Shown: positions 8,998 through 18,504 of the stretch, in pieces
Numbering within the stretch: position 1 is the first letter of the stretch
Layout: the number at the start of each line of letters is the position of its first letter
DNA from: Legionellaceae bacterium
GTDB lineage: Bacteria > Pseudomonadota > Gammaproteobacteria > Legionellales > Legionellaceae
Direction of reading: 5' to 3'
Assembly: GCA_029212505.1 (NCBI GenBank)
Contig: JARGOS010000013.1
Coordinates: 1-43,513, forward strand
DNA: 43,513 bases
Position numbers and translations under genes: made by a program
Notes under the pieces: model-generated
What the model was told of the DNA's origin: nothing
The model's input: the letters and a program-made list of their open reading frames with translations, nothing else
Databases searched by the model: none

Positions 8998-11900
8998 ATG
9001 AAAAGATTGATTGATGCTATTTTTGATAAACTAGAAAACCAATACACCAAAGCAGTTATTACTGATTTGGTCAAAGAACATTTAGCCATATACCCATCGC
9101 ACTGGCCAATCATAATGTATGATGAACGCCTATGTGAAAATATTGCAAGCTATTATTACACGCAACTCCAACAATCAACCGCCGAAGCCATCAATATCTC
9201 AGCGATGATCAACGACTTTACATCTGCGTCAGCTTTTCAATCCATTTTGAATTCAACTCAAAATCCAGAAGACTCTAACTACCATATAAAAAAACGCTAC
9301 GATACACTCCATCCTGAATCCATTGAAATAAACGGCGAAGCATCAACAAGCGACTGCATTTACCTCGAACCTTCTCAAATGGATTCAACTCAACACGTGT
9401 ATCGCTTCTCTAAAAATCCCAGTATCCAACAAGAACAACAGTTACAAATTCAACATCAACATGCACATCAAGTCCAAAATCAAACAGAACAGCAGCAACA
9501 AACTGAACTACAAGTTAACGATACATTTCCACCCTATAAAAAAAGAGAAAGTGCTTTAATCACGCGTGATAACATCGAAGAGCAGTTCCGTCCGTATTGG
9601 GAGTATTTATGTCAACGCAATGCCGCATTGCCCGGTTGGCGTTCAATTAACCCAGAAGAGAGCTTAAGTGATGTCTTGACACAATTTTTAGGAAGTGCTG
9701 CCGATGCGAACTTTGTTGCTGCAGCGATTGAGCCAGAAGCACTGTGTTACCTCATGCAACGCGCACCTCAATTTCTTAATGGCTTGGTCTATGACGAACC
9801 CCCAGCAGGCATTTACTTTCAGCGTTCAACATCTTCACCTCATCGACTGATTCTCTGTTTCGATAAAGCCCAAGAAAAACTCAACCCTGAGCGTGCACTG
9901 AAACCCGCTCGGTTACCGAAAGAGCTTCCCGACGAACAACAAGCTCAAACACTTGATAAAAAATGGGCTAAACAGCAAGGAATGAACGAAGCATGTGCTG
10001 ATTATTTATTTTCAAGCGCGGATCTATTCACAGAACGGAATACCGAATCTTTAAGGCAATTATTGTATGCCTTAGATAAAAAACAAGGCTCTGATCGCTG
10101 GATTGCTTTAGTTAACCTGATGTGGACAAACTCAACGCCTGATAATTTCATGCACTGGAAATCCGCTGTACTCGATGCATCAATGCATTGGGCAGAATGC
10201 ATAACAGCTGACGAAAATCTCGCTGTTCGATTAAGCCTTAATGCACTGCGTAACCGCCCAAATTTTCAAGTATTATGGTGGAAAACGCTGAACGTACATA
10301 ACCACACCTGCGGTTATACCTCTTATGCTCAGGTATGGCATTCTTTTAATCGTTGGATGTCACTGATTGAAAAATATCATTTAGAATCACATGTAAATAT
10401 TGATTTATTCGATACACTATTCGACGCTTCTATAAGTCAAAATAAATCATTTAATGCACGTGTTTTTTTCGATCGTATGACGTGGGTACTGGAGCGCTCC
10501 CAACGTAAATTGGTTTCTTCTGAGCACAATCCAGAAAACACACCATCGCTTGAACATGACATGCTATCGCCCCTAGAAATTCAAGCTCATATCTTAAATC
10601 ATGTTCATCAAATAGACTGGTCACATGATGGATTTTATTATGCAAGCCGATACAACCAATACAGCGCTTGGCGTGAAGACTGTTGCTTTTCAAAGTTTAA
10701 GCACGGTGATACTGTCGATACCCATAGAGCACTGGCCACTTACGAACCCATTAATCAACATGAAACGTTTTATTCAATCAAAACCCTAGCTCGTCGTTTT
10801 GCAAATTTACACTTAAAGTTAACACCTAGCGAATGGACGCGATTCAATGAAATACTCGATCATCTGGCGCCGGATCTCTATTTTGAACCTCAAACATACG
10901 ATCTCATCGTTACACAAGAAGAGCCCGATGCTGAAAATACAGCTTATCAGCGCTCGACGTTTATTTTATCTCCAACCGATGTGTATTTTTACAGTCATCT
11001 TGAAAAAAGATTGCAAGTCATGGCGCATATACCTAATTTTGCCGAAGAAATGCGCGATATATATCAACCATCAGCTTCGAATTTATCTAATTTATCTGAA
11101 GAAGCGATTCAACCGCTCATCGTTGACCATGGCCACCCACTACATCGGCATATAACCTTAACCGTAGGTTTATGGATTCGATGTTTAGCTCACGGCATTG
11201 ATCGACATAGTTTAAGCGATCGAAGCAAAGCTTTACCTGAACGCCTCAAGCTCAGCAGAAACCAACAAGAACAATACGCACTTTTTTTTATTGCAAATTT
11301 ACTCCCACTTCAAGGCCCATTTAATAGCGGTGATTTTTTGTGGTCTTATTATGATATAGAGCGTTTATATAACATGCTTTCTAAGCTTGAACGTCATAGA
11401 TTACATTCTTTTAACCCTACACGTGCATTTCCTTGGATTAATTCGCTCGGACGTGTCATGAACTGCCTTCAAGATCGGTCAAGTACACCTGACATTGATT
11501 CAATGTACTTCGATTACGACAAACCATACCTTACGCTATACCCTTGGCTGTATAATAAAATAGCAGTAAGAAATGATACCTGTTCGGTTGATATCAGAAA
11601 GTTTTTAATGAATCCAGCCGAAGCGCTGGGTGAAACAACAGATGAAGCAAAACAATCGCTTCGACGCTTTGAACAGCAGTTGCAAAGTATCAATACACCC
11701 AACCCTACATACCTCCCCGATCCTCATGCGCTCGAACAGGCTTATCGAAACATCCACCAACATGGTGAGCAAGCTCGAGAAGACATTATTGCAACGTGGA
11801 TAGCGCGAGGATGTCCGATTACGCTTCAATTTGCTGCATCGGTTCCTATGCAACTCGAAAGCGAGCTCTTTGATTATGCAATCCAAACACTCAATACGAG

Positions 11901-14900
11901 ACTCAGTCTCCAATTTCGTGAAACCAATCGCCAGCTTTTTCTCAAGCTATTACCTTCGCTTGCGTACAATCAAACAAACGAGGATGCAAAACAAACACTT
12001 CTCGACTTTATTGAAGCGCTCACGGCTTTGGATCGTAACGACAGCTATGATGAGTTAGGAACACTCCTACGCATGCTTATGCGTGTCACACAACACCAAG
12101 AATCCGAACATAACTATTATTCCATTGAAAACTTAACACAATTAATCATCGCTTTAACCGATGAAACAAAACCTCTGTTTCCCTTAAACTTACTCGAAAC
12201 CATCATCAAGCAAGAAGCAAACATTTCTCATTCTTCTCTTTTGAATCGAGACTTAACGCAGTTAAAATCCAATCTATCATCTGAAATAAGATCCATCTAT
12301 CAGCTGGCTGGCAAAGCTCACCTGCCCAATCAAGTCAAAATAAATTTAGCTAAATTAGCTTATAAAAACATCGATTTGATGCAATATTTACTGACGCAAT
12401 GGGGAAACACTTTACCACCCAACGTGTCTCTTGATTATCTGATACATGTTACCCATCTTGCTTTAAATAGAGAGCACATAACACAAGAAGTTATTGAACA
12501 GCTGACCTACGGCCTTCATGAAGATACACCTTCCTACTGGCTCACAAGACAGCAAACACTTGCTTCTATCTTAGATTCAGGCCAATTGTCGTGGGATGAT
12601 TTTAATACTTATTTTTCACGCGTTGATGATCGCTCGACTAAAAATCAAGCCATACAAGCCATCTTATTACAAGCCATGCTGCACGACCGTGATTGGAAAA
12701 CATCTTTTCATGCTGTTGATACCGCATTGCAAACATGGCCTGAGCGAGAGCTTATTCAACTCGCTGAATACTGTAATAAAAAACCCAAACCCCGTATGGC
12801 TGATTTAGCAACACTTGTAACCCCTGAGGAAAAAAATACAGCAAAACTTATTCATATTTATGAAACGCAAATCCAAACGCTCAATAAAAGAGATCTTAGT
12901 TTAACCCAAGAAAATGCGGATGATATTACGCGTATCTTAGGTGGTATGAAACGTAAAGATGGTACACCGATATCCACTGAAGAAAAAAAAGCATTACTCC
13001 AATTATTTTTTTACACCAATGCTTATGCTTTAACATTACAAGACTTATCAGAGCGTGAACTCGTCAACCAACTTCACGCAGAAGCCAACGCATGTCGTCG
13101 ATCTGAACGAGCACCCTCCCCAGAGGCCCAGGCTAGAATACTTGCTTGCCAGCGGGAAATTTTAGTTCGAAAGTCTGGAAAATGGTGTAATCGCATGCAG
13201 ATGATTGATCTTTTATATTCCGCGATGCATAACGAAGATGGGCTCTTGCATCAAGTTCGTACGGGCGGAGGTAAGTCGATTATCGCACTCATCAGAATGT
13301 CATATCGTGCACTCATGGGGGAAGTGATTGATTTTTATAGTGCAAAAACCAGTTTGGCAGCACGTGACCATACGGCCTACGATCATGTTTTAGACGCGAT
13401 CGGCATTAGACATTGCTATGTCGATCCGAGTATGGATGTTGACGATATTCATTATCAAGCGGCAGCCAACGGTATTGGTGCCATTAATTTTGGAACGTCA
13501 GGCAGCTTTAACCTTGCCGAAAACCGTTGGAAACAACAGGGTCTCCTTCCAAGAAACTACGATTCAAAAAATCGTGGCGCTTACGTCGATGAATTTCATA
13601 ATGTATGTAACGATACCACCCAATGTAATTCGCCTGATGACAGCACAACAAGCACAGATGCTTTTAATCCAGATGTTTGGATCTACGAAGTAGCGTATGA
13701 CTATTTTCTTGCTCATCAAGAACGATTTAAAACAAACGACTGGTCATTTGACAATGAAACTGATCTGCCCGGTCTTGAACGTGCCTTAAAAGAGCGCGAA
13801 CTGGCCTTGTTTTCACAACGCTCAACGCGACTTCAAAACTATGTTTGTCGCGGAGAAGAAAGTCAAGAAAGTGATATTCAAAAACGAGACAGAACATTAG
13901 CCAAACTATTACGTGCGGCGTATACCGCTCATTTTCTAAAACACGATGCTAAAGCAGGATTTTCAATATGGCATAACGTGGAGAAGCGTATTGGCGGTGT
14001 GGATGGTGAAACATTGACTGTAAGCGCGGCTAAAGTTCTGATTGATAGTCAAGTTTCAGAAGGATCCACCTTCAGCGATTTAGTTCATCAATTACTCCAT
14101 GTTCGTATGAATAAAGAAGGTTTAGAACGCGGCCAAGATCCGGACTTTTTTGTCGATCCTGTGCAAACTATTTCTCTCTCTCAAAACATGCTGGATAGGT
14201 TACGATCCTACAAAAACCGAGGTGCAAAAATAGAAGGCTGTACCGCAACCAGTGGCCGAGAATGGTTAGATTTACGTTTTTATGAAGAAAACTTCGGCAT
14301 CAATCATGTGCTCAAACTCCCAGGAGAAAAACCCCTCAGAACAACCGTTTATCCACCGATGTTTTGTCAAGATAAAGAAGCGATGGCTGAAGCATTATCA
14401 CAAATCACACAACTTAATGCCGCACAGCCTATTTTAGTTTTGTGCCCCGATGATGCCTCTGTAAAAATATTTTCGAATGCATTAAACACGTCCGACACCA
14501 CCAGTACAGTGATTGAAGACACCAATGATGGGCAACGAACTGAAAATGATGTCATCAGGATGGCGCATGGCGACCGCAAGGTTTCTGATCCAGGTGCTAT
14601 CACGTTAAGTGCACGTATGGGGCAAGGTACGGATATCGAATTATCACCCGATTTATATGACTCAGGTTTGTTCGTGGTGACCTTAGGTTCTCGTGAACGA
14701 TTTTCTCATAAACAAGGCCATGGTCGTCAAGGACGTATGGGTTTTGCAGGTGCTGTTCAAGATATTTATGACATCACCGAGATTGAAGCGCAATGGAGGC
14801 TGTATCAAGAACGTTATTCTGAACTACTCGATCTTGCCATGGACTGGGAAAATCGTCATCTTCAAGAAAAGATTGCAAAGCATCAGAACCGCACCAACAA

Positions 14901-17352
14901 ATGGGATTGGGTCGAAAGCAATCCTGAAGCTAAAATATACTATTTAAAAAATCGTGCGACTGCATTATTAGCCGAACATAGTGTACGTCAAGAAAAAGCA
15001 ACTTCTTTAGCAAAAGACCGCTTTTTTAATGAACTATCATGCTATGTGGGTGATTGTTTCAATCAAGCTTCCGATGAGGACACGCGTAAAAATTTAAAAG
15101 CAGTATGGTTAAAAAACAGAGAGGCAATGGAAGCGCTTTGGTCTGAACACCAAGCCAGCTTTCCAGACTACCTAGACGCCGTTCAACCACAACTGCGTGA
15201 TCTTGGAGTATTATTTAGAGGTATCAATCGCTGTTATTCACCTCCCGCCGAGAGAGATGTTTTAGAACACTTTGAAGCACAATTACATCACGAGTTAAGT
15301 AAACCAGCACGTGATCTGACTGAGGCTGCGCGTGTCACCGATCCTGCGCTACCTGCCATTCAAGGCTGGCTCCGTGTTGTACAACAAAAACTACGCCCAA
15401 ACGCAAGAACGACCATGTTTGGTCATAATGATATTGATATCAATCAATTCTTCGAGAAATTATCGAGCGCACCTCAATTTTGGTTAGATTTTTTCAGTTC
15501 TGCAGCCCTAGATCCAGCAGCAGGATTAGTCTCCTGTGCCGCGTGGAATCATATTATTTCAGATGAAGATCACTTGGATGCCTATCAAACATTACTTCCT
15601 CAATTTTTTGAACAGTTTCATGGCATTGAAGATGTTGATCTTTTTAATGAAGGCGTTCTCTTATTAAAACATCAAGTCAATCAAAGATGCGATCATGATA
15701 AAATTATGTATCAATTATCCATGCTATCTCATGTGGTCAGAATATTCGACGATAACCCGAGCCCACAACACAAGCAACTACTCAATTTGATAAGAGATAT
15801 TATTATCAGTTTGCCATTACGTGATGAAATATATCCCCAATTTTTTCTTGTCTTAACAACCGTGTTGCAACAAGAACCTTATTGGCTTGATAATAACGAA
15901 CAACTTTATGATAAATTAAATTATATTTTCACAAAAAATCAGGCCATAAGCACACTTTTTATAGACAAAATCATTGACGACGTAACATTAAGTCCAGTGC
16001 TCGAGCAGGTATTTTCTCACCTTGATACAAATCAAACGCGGTTAGAGCAGATGATAACGTATTTAAGCAAGCATAGTGAAGACGTCTCACTCTCTCCCAA
16101 AATCATAGCATCGATATTTGCCCTATGCCTGAGTGATGAAGATAATGCACTACCACCCGAAATTGTATGTATACCACATGATGTGGAGCAAACGTGTTTA
16201 GATACATTCTGGGCCTTTCTTGTAAAAAGGCAGCCTATTGATCAAGCAGAGTTAAATCAAGTGCTTTCATGGTTACAGTCGTCTGAATTACCAACTTCAG
16301 AGTTAAATTCAATTATCGATGCTCTCGACATGCTTCCAGCATCGATGCCGTTTTCTTATCTGGCATTACACGTTTCATCACATGCTGGCATGAATCCAAG
16401 CGCTTTAATTGACGTGATAGCAAAAACTTACAAAATTATCACTGATCTTGAAGCCATGGATGATGCACAATTTGATAGATACATGGCGTCTTCAGACAAT
16501 CGTTTGCATATCACAGAAGCGCTTAAACACCATGCAGATTTTTTACCCGATGCAATACGCGCACAATGTTATCGCTATTATCGTCGTCACTTGGAAGCAA
16601 TCGCATTCAATATCGATGACCGCATACAAACAATAGGACAATATGATGCCGTCTATCAACAAGCCTACCAAGATGTACAAACGTTTCTTGATGTTATTCA
16701 GGGTATCAACCCCGAACATGCATCTGCATCTCAGGAAACTCTATCTGACATCCAAAATCAACATAAAGCGTTATTTAAAGCGCAAGAAAAACGTTATGAG
16801 GGTTTCTTTTGGTCATGCAATCGGCAACGTATCACGCAAGCAAGAACGTTATTTACTGCTTTAGGTAACATCACGACAGGTAACAAAAAAGAGTATTATC
16901 AACAGGTGATGAACACCCTTACTGACACGCAAAATACCATCTTTACGGGTGATCAGTCCTACTACTTTTATGCATCCAATAAAAAGGGCTACAGTAGATT
17001 GCATCACATTTGTACAGAACTTTTTTTAACCGTCGCCAGAGATTGCTTATTAGATCCTGAGTTAAGCACAGAGGATAAACTCATCGTGCAGGAGCAGTAT
17101 AAAACTCAGGTTCAGCAACATGTTACGTTATTGTCTCAGCAAATTGACAATACAGCGTTTGCGAATGATTTAAATACTTGGGCATCATCCAATGATTCTA
17201 ATGATTCTATGGAAAGATTAGCTACAATAATGGCCAGGTATCCGAAAAACAGCATTTCGCCAAAATTACATTATCTGTATAACAGTCTTGAAATTATGGT
17301 TCATGAGGCATCTAACGTTATTGCGACACAATCATGGCAATCTATGGGTTAA
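8998..17352 (+). CDS. giant protein with a central SecA-like DEAD motor
   Basis: A 2784-residue protein with no signal peptide or clear membrane span. Residues about 140-175 are a Gln/His-rich linker, and both long flanks look almost entirely alpha-helical. The middle aligns by eye with the SecA motor: Walker A RTGGGKS (T1422 to S1427; SecA has TGEGKT), then SAKTSLAARD (SecA VNDYLARRD), NFGTSGSFN (YGTNNEFGFD), VDEFH 1530-1534 (DEVD box), STFSDLVHQLLHV (the SecA LHQAIEAKE segment), GCTATSG (GMTGTA), ARMGQGTDIELS 1873-1882 (NMAGRGTDI) and QGHGRQGRMG 1906-1915 (QLRGRAGRQG) with the arginine fingers. The SecA C-terminal zinc motif is absent, and at about three times SecA length it is not the housekeeping SecA. 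It stands alone with its own promoter. It may be a polypeptide- or nucleic-acid-moving ATPase, or a large effector; its function is unknown. Confidence 0.9.
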   Translation: MKRLIDAIFDKLENQYTKAVITDLVKEHLAIYPSHWPIIMYDERLCENIASYYYTQLQQSTAEAINISAMINDFTSASAFQSILNSTQNPEDSNYHIKKRYDTLHPESIEINGEASTSDCIYLEPSQMDSTQHVYRFSKNPSIQQEQQLQIQHQHAHQVQNQTEQQQQTELQVNDTFPPYKKRESALITRDNIEEQFRPYWEYLCQRNAALPGWRSINPEESLSDVLTQFLGSAADANFVAAAIEPEALCYLMQRAPQFLNGLVYDEPPAGIYFQRSTSSPHRLILCFDKAQEKLNPERALKPARLPKELPDEQQAQTLDKKWAKQQGMNEACADYLFSSADLFTERNTESLRQLLYALDKKQGSDRWIALVNLMWTNSTPDNFMHWKSAVLDASMHWAECITADENLAVRLSLNALRNRPNFQVLWWKTLNVHNHTCGYTSYAQVWHSFNRWMSLIEKYHLESHVNIDLFDTLFDASISQNKSFNARVFFDRMTWVLERSQRKLVSSEHNPENTPSLEHDMLSPLEIQAHILNHVHQIDWSHDGFYYASRYNQYSAWREDCCFSKFKHGDTVDTHRALATYEPINQHETFYSIKTLARRFANLHLKLTPSEWTRFNEILDHLAPDLYFEPQTYDLIVTQEEPDAENTAYQRSTFILSPTDVYFYSHLEKRLQVMAHIPNFAEEMRDIYQPSASNLSNLSEEAIQPLIVDHGHPLHRHITLTVGLWIRCLAHGIDRHSLSDRSKALPERLKLSRNQQEQYALFFIANLLPLQGPFNSGDFLWSYYDIERLYNMLSKLERHRLHSFNPTRAFPWINSLGRVMNCLQDRSSTPDIDSMYFDYDKPYLTLYPWLYNKIAVRNDTCSVDIRKFLMNPAEALGETTDEAKQSLRRFEQQLQSINTPNPTYLPDPHALEQAYRNIHQHGEQAREDIIATWIARGCPITLQFAASVPMQLESELFDYAIQTLNTRLSLQFRETNRQLFLKLLPSLAYNQTNEDAKQTLLDFIEALTALDRNDSYDELGTLLRMLMRVTQHQESEHNYYSIENLTQLIIALTDETKPLFPLNLLETIIKQEANISHSSLLNRDLTQLKSNLSSEIRSIYQLAGKAHLPNQVKINLAKLAYKNIDLMQYLLTQWGNTLPPNVSLDYLIHVTHLALNREHITQEVIEQLTYGLHEDTPSYWLTRQQTLASILDSGQLSWDDFNTYFSRVDDRSTKNQAIQAILLQAMLHDRDWKTSFHAVDTALQTWPERELIQLAEYCNKKPKPRMADLATLVTPEEKNTAKLIHIYETQIQTLNKRDLSLTQENADDITRILGGMKRKDGTPISTEEKKALLQLFFYTNAYALTLQDLSERELVNQLHAEANACRRSERAPSPEAQARILACQREILVRKSGKWCNRMQMIDLLYSAMHNEDGLLHQVRTGGGKSIIALIRMSYRALMGEVIDFYSAKTSLAARDHTAYDHVLDAIGIRHCYVDPSMDVDDIHYQAAANGIGAINFGTSGSFNLAENRWKQQGLLPRNYDSKNRGAYVDEFHNVCNDTTQCNSPDDSTTSTDAFNPDVWIYEVAYDYFLAHQERFKTNDWSFDNETDLPGLERALKERELALFSQRSTRLQNYVCRGEESQESDIQKRDRTLAKLLRAAYTAHFLKHDAKAGFSIWHNVEKRIGGVDGETLTVSAAKVLIDSQVSEGSTFSDLVHQLLHVRMNKEGLERGQDPDFFVDPVQTISLSQNMLDRLRSYKNRGAKIEGCTATSGREWLDLRFYEENFGINHVLKLPGEKPLRTTVYPPMFCQDKEAMAEALSQITQLNAAQPILVLCPDDASVKIFSNALNTSDTTSTVIEDTNDGQRTENDVIRMAHGDRKVSDPGAITLSARMGQGTDIELSPDLYDSGLFVVTLGSRERFSHKQGHGRQGRMGFAGAVQDIYDITEIEAQWRLYQERYSELLDLAMDWENRHLQEKIAKHQNRTNKWDWVESNPEAKIYYLKNRATALLAEHSVRQEKATSLAKDRFFNELSCYVGDCFNQASDEDTRKNLKAVWLKNREAMEALWSEHQASFPDYLDAVQPQLRDLGVLFRGINRCYSPPAERDVLEHFEAQLHHELSKPARDLTEAARVTDPALPAIQGWLRVVQQKLRPNARTTMFGHNDIDINQFFEKLSSAPQFWLDFFSSAALDPAAGLVSCAAWNHIISDEDHLDAYQTLLPQFFEQFHGIEDVDLFNEGVLLLKHQVNQRCDHDKIMYQLSMLSHVVRIFDDNPSPQHKQLLNLIRDIIISLPLRDEIYPQFFLVLTTVLQQEPYWLDNNEQLYDKLNYIFTKNQAISTLFIDKIIDDVTLSPVLEQVFSHLDTNQTRLEQMITYLSKHSEDVSLSPKIIASIFALCLSDEDNALPPEIVCIPHDVEQTCLDTFWAFLVKRQPIDQAELNQVLSWLQSSELPTSELNSIIDALDMLPASMPFSYLALHVSSHAGMNPSALIDVIAKTYKIITDLEAMDDAQFDRYMASSDNRLHITEALKHHADFLPDAIRAQCYRYYRRHLEAIAFNIDDRIQTIGQYDAVYQQAYQDVQTFLDVIQGINPEHASASQETLSDIQNQHKALFKAQEKRYEGFFWSCNRQRITQARTLFTALGNITTGNKKEYYQQVMNTLTDTQNTIFTGDQSYYFYASNKKGYSRLHHICTELFLTVARDCLLDPELSTEDKLIVQEQYKTQVQQHVTLLSQQIDNTAFANDLNTWASSNDSNDSMERLATIMARYPKNSISPKLHYLYNSLEIMVHEASNVIATQSWQSMG

Positions 17353-17404
17353 ACTATTAGAATAAAACTCTGGATTGCCCTATGTACCCTGCGGATTTAA
17401 ATCA

Positions 17405-18448
17405 ATGAAACATCAACACCAACACAAACACGGCTTATTACTTATTCAATTAGGAACACCTGAATCGCCAGGTGTTCAAGATGTTCGTCGCTACCTCCGT
17501 GTTTTTCTTTCGGATAAACGCGTGCTTGATATACCCGCATTCGTTCGCTACGTCTTATTAAACCTCATCATACTTCCGTTCAGAAGTAAGCGCTCGGCCG
17601 AAGCCTACCAAAAAATATGGACCGAACAAGGATCGCCATTGCGCACGCTAAGCGTTAGTCTTAAAAATAAATTACAAAAAAGCTTGGCAGCAACGCATAC
17701 GGTGGTTTTGGGGATGCGCTACGGTGAACCTAGCCTGAAGCAGGCCATGAAAGACTTAGCGCATTGTGAAAGCATTACCGTGCTCCCTCTCTATCCACAA
17801 TACGCTTCATCCAGTACGGGCTCTTCTTTAGAAGAAGTTTTTACGTATTTTAGAACACAAACCGTCATCCCTTCGCTTCGTATTATTCGAGATTTTTACG
17901 CACATCCCGCGTTTATACAAGCCCAGGCAAAACAGATTCAGCCTTATTTAAACAACAGCGATTATTGTTTATTTAGTTACCACGGACTGCCTGAACGCCA
18001 TATTGAAAAATCAGGGTGCAAAACAGTATGTTTAAACAACTGTCCAAAACCCGAAGGTTCAAACAACGGCTGTTATCGCGCCCAATGCTTTGAAAGCACA
18101 CGGCAACTCGTCGAAACTTTGGGGCTGAATCCAGCGCAATACAGCACGTCGTTTCAGTCACGACTAGGAAAAACCCCTTGGATCAAACCTTATACCGATG
18201 AAATGCTAGAGCAACTTGCACATCAAGGCATAAAACGCCTTGTTGTTGCATGCCCTGCATTTGTCACTGACTGCCTTGAAACCTTGGAAGAAATTGGCAT
18301 GCAAGCCAAAGAGCAATGGCTTGCCTTAGGTGGCGAATCGCTTACCCTTGTACCTTGCCTTAACGATGAAGATCATTGGGTCAAGGCGCTGGTGGACATA
18401 ACTGCCGCAGCAATGCCCTCTAATGCGTCATGGAGTACCAAATATTGA
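17405..18448 (+). CDS. hemH: ferrochelatase
   Basis: HemH inserts Fe2+ into protoporphyrin IX, the last step to protohaem. ATG 17405 gives 347 residues. The frame is open from a TTG at 17375, but the family begins close to GLLLIQLGTPESP, so the inner ATG is preferred. Visible motifs: MRYGEPSL, LPLYPQYASSSTGS, FSYHGLPE with catalytic H193, SFQSRLG, and DCLETLEE with E292 equivalent to the human E343 region. A compact cysteine group (C205, C209, C213, C223, C228) follows the catalytic His and could bind a metal or Fe-S cluster; that is inference. It is separated from the giant gene by 52 nt and from the reductase-like gene by 56 nt. It serves the same pathway as hemB and the haem O/A genes in this window. 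Confidence 0.95.
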   Translation: MKHQHQHKHGLLLIQLGTPESPGVQDVRRYLRVFLSDKRVLDIPAFVRYVLLNLIILPFRSKRSAEAYQKIWTEQGSPLRTLSVSLKNKLQKSLAATHTVVLGMRYGEPSLKQAMKDLAHCESITVLPLYPQYASSSTGSSLEEVFTYFRTQTVIPSLRIIRDFYAHPAFIQAQAKQIQPYLNNSDYCLFSYHGLPERHIEKSGCKTVCLNNCPKPEGSNNGCYRAQCFESTRQLVETLGLNPAQYSTSFQSRLGKTPWIKPYTDEMLEQLAHQGIKRLVVACPAFVTDCLETLEEIGMQAKEQWLALGGESLTLVPCLNDEDHWVKALVDITAAAMPSNASWSTKY

Positions 18449-18504
18449 CAAACCCTTGGGTGGCGAATTAAAATTCAGAAAATTCAAATACAGAGCTTTA
18501 GAAA

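Noticed and set aside
8998-17352. Housekeeping preprotein translocase SecA
   Set aside because: Length, missing C-terminal zinc motif, altered DEVD and AGRGTDI boxes and huge flanking regions exclude the standard SecA.
18449-18504. Possible cobalamin riboswitch before the class II reductase-like gene
   Set aside because: The gap to hemH is 56 nt, far too short for such a riboswitch, and no B12-box-like sequence is visible.
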